The notes under the pieces: model-generated | Seen by the model: only the letters and a program-made list of their open reading frames with translations | Database searches by the model: none | Told to the model about the DNA's origin: nothing | Shown: positions 6,445-7,819 of the stretch, piece after piece | How positions within the stretch are numbered: the stretch's first letter is position 1 | How the letters are laid out: each line of letters begins with the position of its first letter | Origin: Candidatus Krumholzibacteriia bacterium | Lineage (GTDB): Bacteria; Krumholzibacteriota; Krumholzibacteriia; LZORAL124-64-63 | Length of the DNA: 7,819 nucleotides | Direction of reading: 5' to 3' | Assembly: GCA_027056825.1 (NCBI GenBank) | Contig: JALUJS010000505.1 | Span: forward strand, 1 to 7,819 | Made by a program: the position numbers and the translations under genes

Positions 6445-6559
6445 GCAGAATCCCCCTCGGGACAAGGCGGCATCAATCACTCGGGCCATGATACCTGATC
6501 GGGGTGGGGAACGTGGTTCGGGACGGGCCGGGGCCCGGCGCTCCGGGTCGCTTGAGGCG

Positions 6560-6576
6560 GATGAACCCGCTTCATC
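6560..6576. repeat. Perfect inverted repeat just downstream of the candidate lipoprotein promoter
   Basis: GATGAA-CCCGC-TTCATC is a perfect 6-bp inverted repeat with a 5-bp centre, lying where transcription would begin if the boxes at 6583-6612 are used. It is not followed by a T-run. It could be an operator half-site pair or the first hairpin of the mRNA leader. It is short enough to be chance. Confidence 0.35.
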
Positions 6577-6582
6577 GCTTAA

Positions 6583-6612
6583 TAGATAAGAAACCCCCGG
6601 CGGCCCTGTCAA
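6583..6612 (-). promoter_or_regulatory. Candidate promoter for the TPR lipoprotein
   Basis: The minus strand has a perfect -35 hexamer TTGACA at 6607-6612, rare in such GC-rich DNA, followed after 18 bp by TATCTA (6583-6588, 3/6) in a locally AT-rich stretch. An alternative -10, TATTAA, lies at 6579-6584 but with a 22-bp spacer. A second possibility nearer the gene is TATCAT at 6488-6493 (5/6), which lacks a -35 box. The rest of the 174-bp gap shows no gene, and no convincing terminator for the upstream operon. Confidence 0.4.
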
Positions 6613-6618
6613 CCAGGA

Positions 6619-7227
6619 TTATTGCCCCGGCGGCGCGCATCCCGGCCAGCCGTCGAAGTCCGGACGCCCCCTGCCCGGACCACCGCCCGGGCCGGGGAAC
6701 CGGCCCCGGTCCAGCGGCAGGATGCGCAGGTAGGTTTCCCGCTGCGCGGGATCCAGGATTTCCAGCTCCCGCATGATGGTCTCGGTGACCAGGGAATCGA
6801 GGACGGCCCGGCGGGCGCCCATGGTGTGCATCAGTTCGCGAACCTGAGCCCGGTCCGGCTCTCCCTGCTCCAGCAGGGCGCCGACTTCGCGGCGCAGTTC
6901 CATGAGCCGGCGGCCTTCCCGGCGTACCGTCTCCCCCTGTTCCATCTGGATGGCTCGCATGGCCTCCACCTGTTCGGGCCGCAGGTCGAGGGCCATGGTC
7001 AGGCGACGCAGGCGGCTCTCCATCATGCCCTGCCGCCACAGGGAATCCCGGTCGGCCGCCCGGAATCCGCCCCGACCGTGGCGGGCGCCTCCGCGCCCCT
7101 GCCCCCAGGTTCCCTCCCGGACGGGGGCATCCTCGGGGGCCGCGTGAATCGCCTGCCACAGGCGGTAGCCCAATCCCAGGTTCAGGCCCACGGACACCAG
7201 CAGCACGATCATCCAGCCCTTCTTCAT
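6619..7227 (-). CDS. Spy/CpxP/CnrX-like periplasmic protein with N-terminal membrane anchor
   Basis: A 202-residue protein. Residues 5-24 are one hydrophobic segment after MKK, most likely an uncleaved anchor (or signal peptide) placing the rest in the periplasm. Residues 39-56 are a Gly/Arg-rich linker. From 62 to 170 the protein is helical and charged, with two copies of the LTxxQ-like motif seen in Spy/CpxP proteins: LDLRPEQVEAM (80-90) and ILDPAQRETYL (157-167). Residues 174-202 are a Gly/Pro-rich tail with a lone Cys197. Family members are periplasmic chaperones or metal sensors; CnrX of Cupriavidus is such a sensor controlling an ECF sigma factor. His residues are few (28, 50, 134), so metal binding is uncertain. 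The ATG overlaps the anti-sigma stop (ATGA), which argues that it works in the same sigma pathway. Assignment to the superfamily is by pattern only. Confidence 0.72.
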   Translation of the reverse strand: MKKGWMIVLLVSVGLNLGLGYRLWQAIHAAPEDAPVREGTWGQGRGGARHGRGGFRAADRDSLWRQGMMESRLRRLTMALDLRPEQVEAMRAIQMEQGETVRREGRRLMELRREVGALLEQGEPDRAQVRELMHTMGARRAVLDSLVTETIMRELEILDPAQRETYLRILPLDRGRFPGPGGGPGRGRPDFDGWPGCAPPGQ

Positions 7228-7676
7228 GATTCATCCCCGTTCTCGTCCCGGCCCGCCAGCAACCAGCCCTCGGCCAGACCCTCGGTGTCGCTCTGCAACC
7301 AGGTGGATTCCAGCCAGCTGTCTTCCTCGGCCGCGGCCAGGGCCGTGTCCGTCGCCGGAACACGGCTTCCCACCGGAAGCAGGACCGCCACCATGATGCC
7401 CGCGGCCACCGCCGCGGCCGCCCAGCCGAAGCCCACGCCCGGGCGCGGCGCGGGCGCCGCCGTGGTGCGGGCTCGCACCGCGGGCCACACGCTGCCTATG
7501 GCCTGCGGCGCGGGTGCGGCCGCAACCTCGCCCAGCAGGTCCCACACCTTGCCCATCCGGTCGCGCTCGGCGCGGCAGGAGGGACAGGTGTCCAGGTGGT
7601 CGCTGACCGCGTCCATCCGTTCGGCCGTCAATTCCCCGGCCAGGTAGGCGGCCAGATCCTCGGTGACGTGTTTCAT
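7224..7676 (-). CDS. Zinc-finger transmembrane anti-sigma factor
   Basis: A 150-residue protein of the ZAS (zinc-binding anti-sigma) type. The N-terminal domain has His3 and then His27-x3-Cys31-x2-Cys34, the Hx(24)HxxxCxxC spacing typical of ZAS proteins; this domain holds the ECF sigma factor inactive in the cytoplasm. Residues 55-80 are an Ala/Pro-rich linker, 82-102 a single membrane span (FGWAAAAVAAGIMVAVLLP), and 103-150 a short acidic periplasmic tail. The start ATG overlaps the sigma factor stop (ATGA), with GGGAG at 7684-7688 and a 7-nt spacer. Sigma and anti-sigma genes are typically made in this coupled way to balance their levels. Release could be by redox/zinc loss or by proteolysis; the sequence does not decide. 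Confidence 0.88.
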   Translation of the reverse strand: MKHVTEDLAAYLAGELTAERMDAVSDHLDTCPSCRAERDRMGKVWDLLGEVAAAPAPQAIGSVWPAVRARTTAAPAPRPGVGFGWAAAAVAAGIMVAVLLPVGSRVPATDTALAAAEEDSWLESTWLQSDTEGLAEGWLLAGRDENGDES

Positions 7677-7819
7677 GGCATGACTCCCTGCTTCTCGAGA
7701 ATCCCCCGCAGGCCGGCCAGGCCCCGCTGGATCAGGGATTCGACTCCCGGCAGCGTCGTGTCCATGGCCACGGCGATCTCCCGGTATTTCATTCCGTGGA
7801 ACCGGTGCAGGACCAGGGC
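7673..7819 (-). CDS. ECF-type RNA polymerase sigma factor, C-terminal part (cut by window edge)
   Basis: Only the last 48 codons are present; the gene enters from the high-coordinate edge in frame. The visible sequence is a sigma region 4 helix-turn-helix: ALVLHRFHGMKYREIAVAMD, then a turn, then LPGVESLIQRGLAGLRGIL. This matches the pattern of ECF sigma factors, in which GMKYREIA is the first helix and GVESLIQRGLAGLR the -35 recognition helix. It ends with a TGA that overlaps the anti-sigma ATG. The subgroup and target promoter cannot be told without region 2. The promoter of the operon lies outside the window. Confidence 0.87.
   Translation of the reverse strand, partial: ALVLHRFHGMKYREIAVAMDTTLPGVESLIQRGLAGLRGILEKQGVMP

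Noticed and set aside
5401..6498. A 365-codon plus-strand frame rich in Val, Leu, Gly and His
   Set aside because: It is the complement of the TPR lipoprotein gene; the hydrophobic look comes from the complements of acidic codons (GAG, GAC, CAG).
6524..6545. GC-rich palindrome-like GCCGGGGCCCGGC in the lipoprotein leader
   Set aside because: Short GC palindromes are expected by chance at this base composition; the stem is five pairs with a three-base loop.
6445..6612. Extending the TPR lipoprotein 56 codons upstream
   Set aside because: It would bury the signal peptide and lipobox inside the protein; the ATG at 6444 has a proper Shine-Dalgarno.

Overview
The window is GC-rich (about two-thirds G+C by eye), bacterial, and packed with genes that all lie on the minus strand. 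I read it from high to low coordinates. Traits that point to a Gram-negative, diderm bacterium are a lipobox-bearing TPR lipoprotein, a membrane-bound zinc-finger anti-sigma factor and a Spy/CpxP-like periplasmic protein. The Rho protein resembles those of Deltaproteobacteria and of FCB-type candidate phyla, but the phylum cannot be fixed by eye. I see no phage, transposon, CRISPR, tRNA or rRNA sequence.

Region 1 (7819 to 6619) is a three-gene signalling operon with ATGA start/stop overlaps. It holds the last 48 residues of an ECF sigma factor (cut by the window edge), a zinc-finger anti-sigma factor with one membrane span, and an N-terminally anchored helical protein of the Spy/CpxP/CnrX (heavy-metal-sensor) type. 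It looks like an envelope- or metal-stress switch.

Region 2 (6618 to 5233) starts with a promoter region carrying a consensus -35 box and a small perfect inverted repeat, then a 403-residue TPR lipoprotein of unknown partner. A perfect 12-bp hairpin without a U-tract closes the gene.

Region 3 (5232 to 1) is a housekeeping block: rho with its own promoter and a C-rich leader of about 144 nt, rpmE (L31), tandem hairpins, a DUF1385/YqhQ-like membrane protein, prfA (RF1), prmC (RF1/RF2 glutamine methyltransferase) and the first 61 codons of murA. The order rho-rpmE-DUF1385-prfA-prmC-murA is, from general knowledge, a recurrent arrangement in several bacterial phyla. It joins transcription termination, a ribosomal protein, translation termination and its modification enzyme, and the first step of peptidoglycan synthesis. 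prfA overlaps DUF1385 by four bases, and prmC follows its own substrate gene.

Most of the window is ordinary core genome. The points most worth a second look are the sigma/anti-sigma/Spy-like cassette, the rut-like rho leader, the unknown role of the DUF1385 protein translationally coupled to prfA, and several unassigned hairpins.
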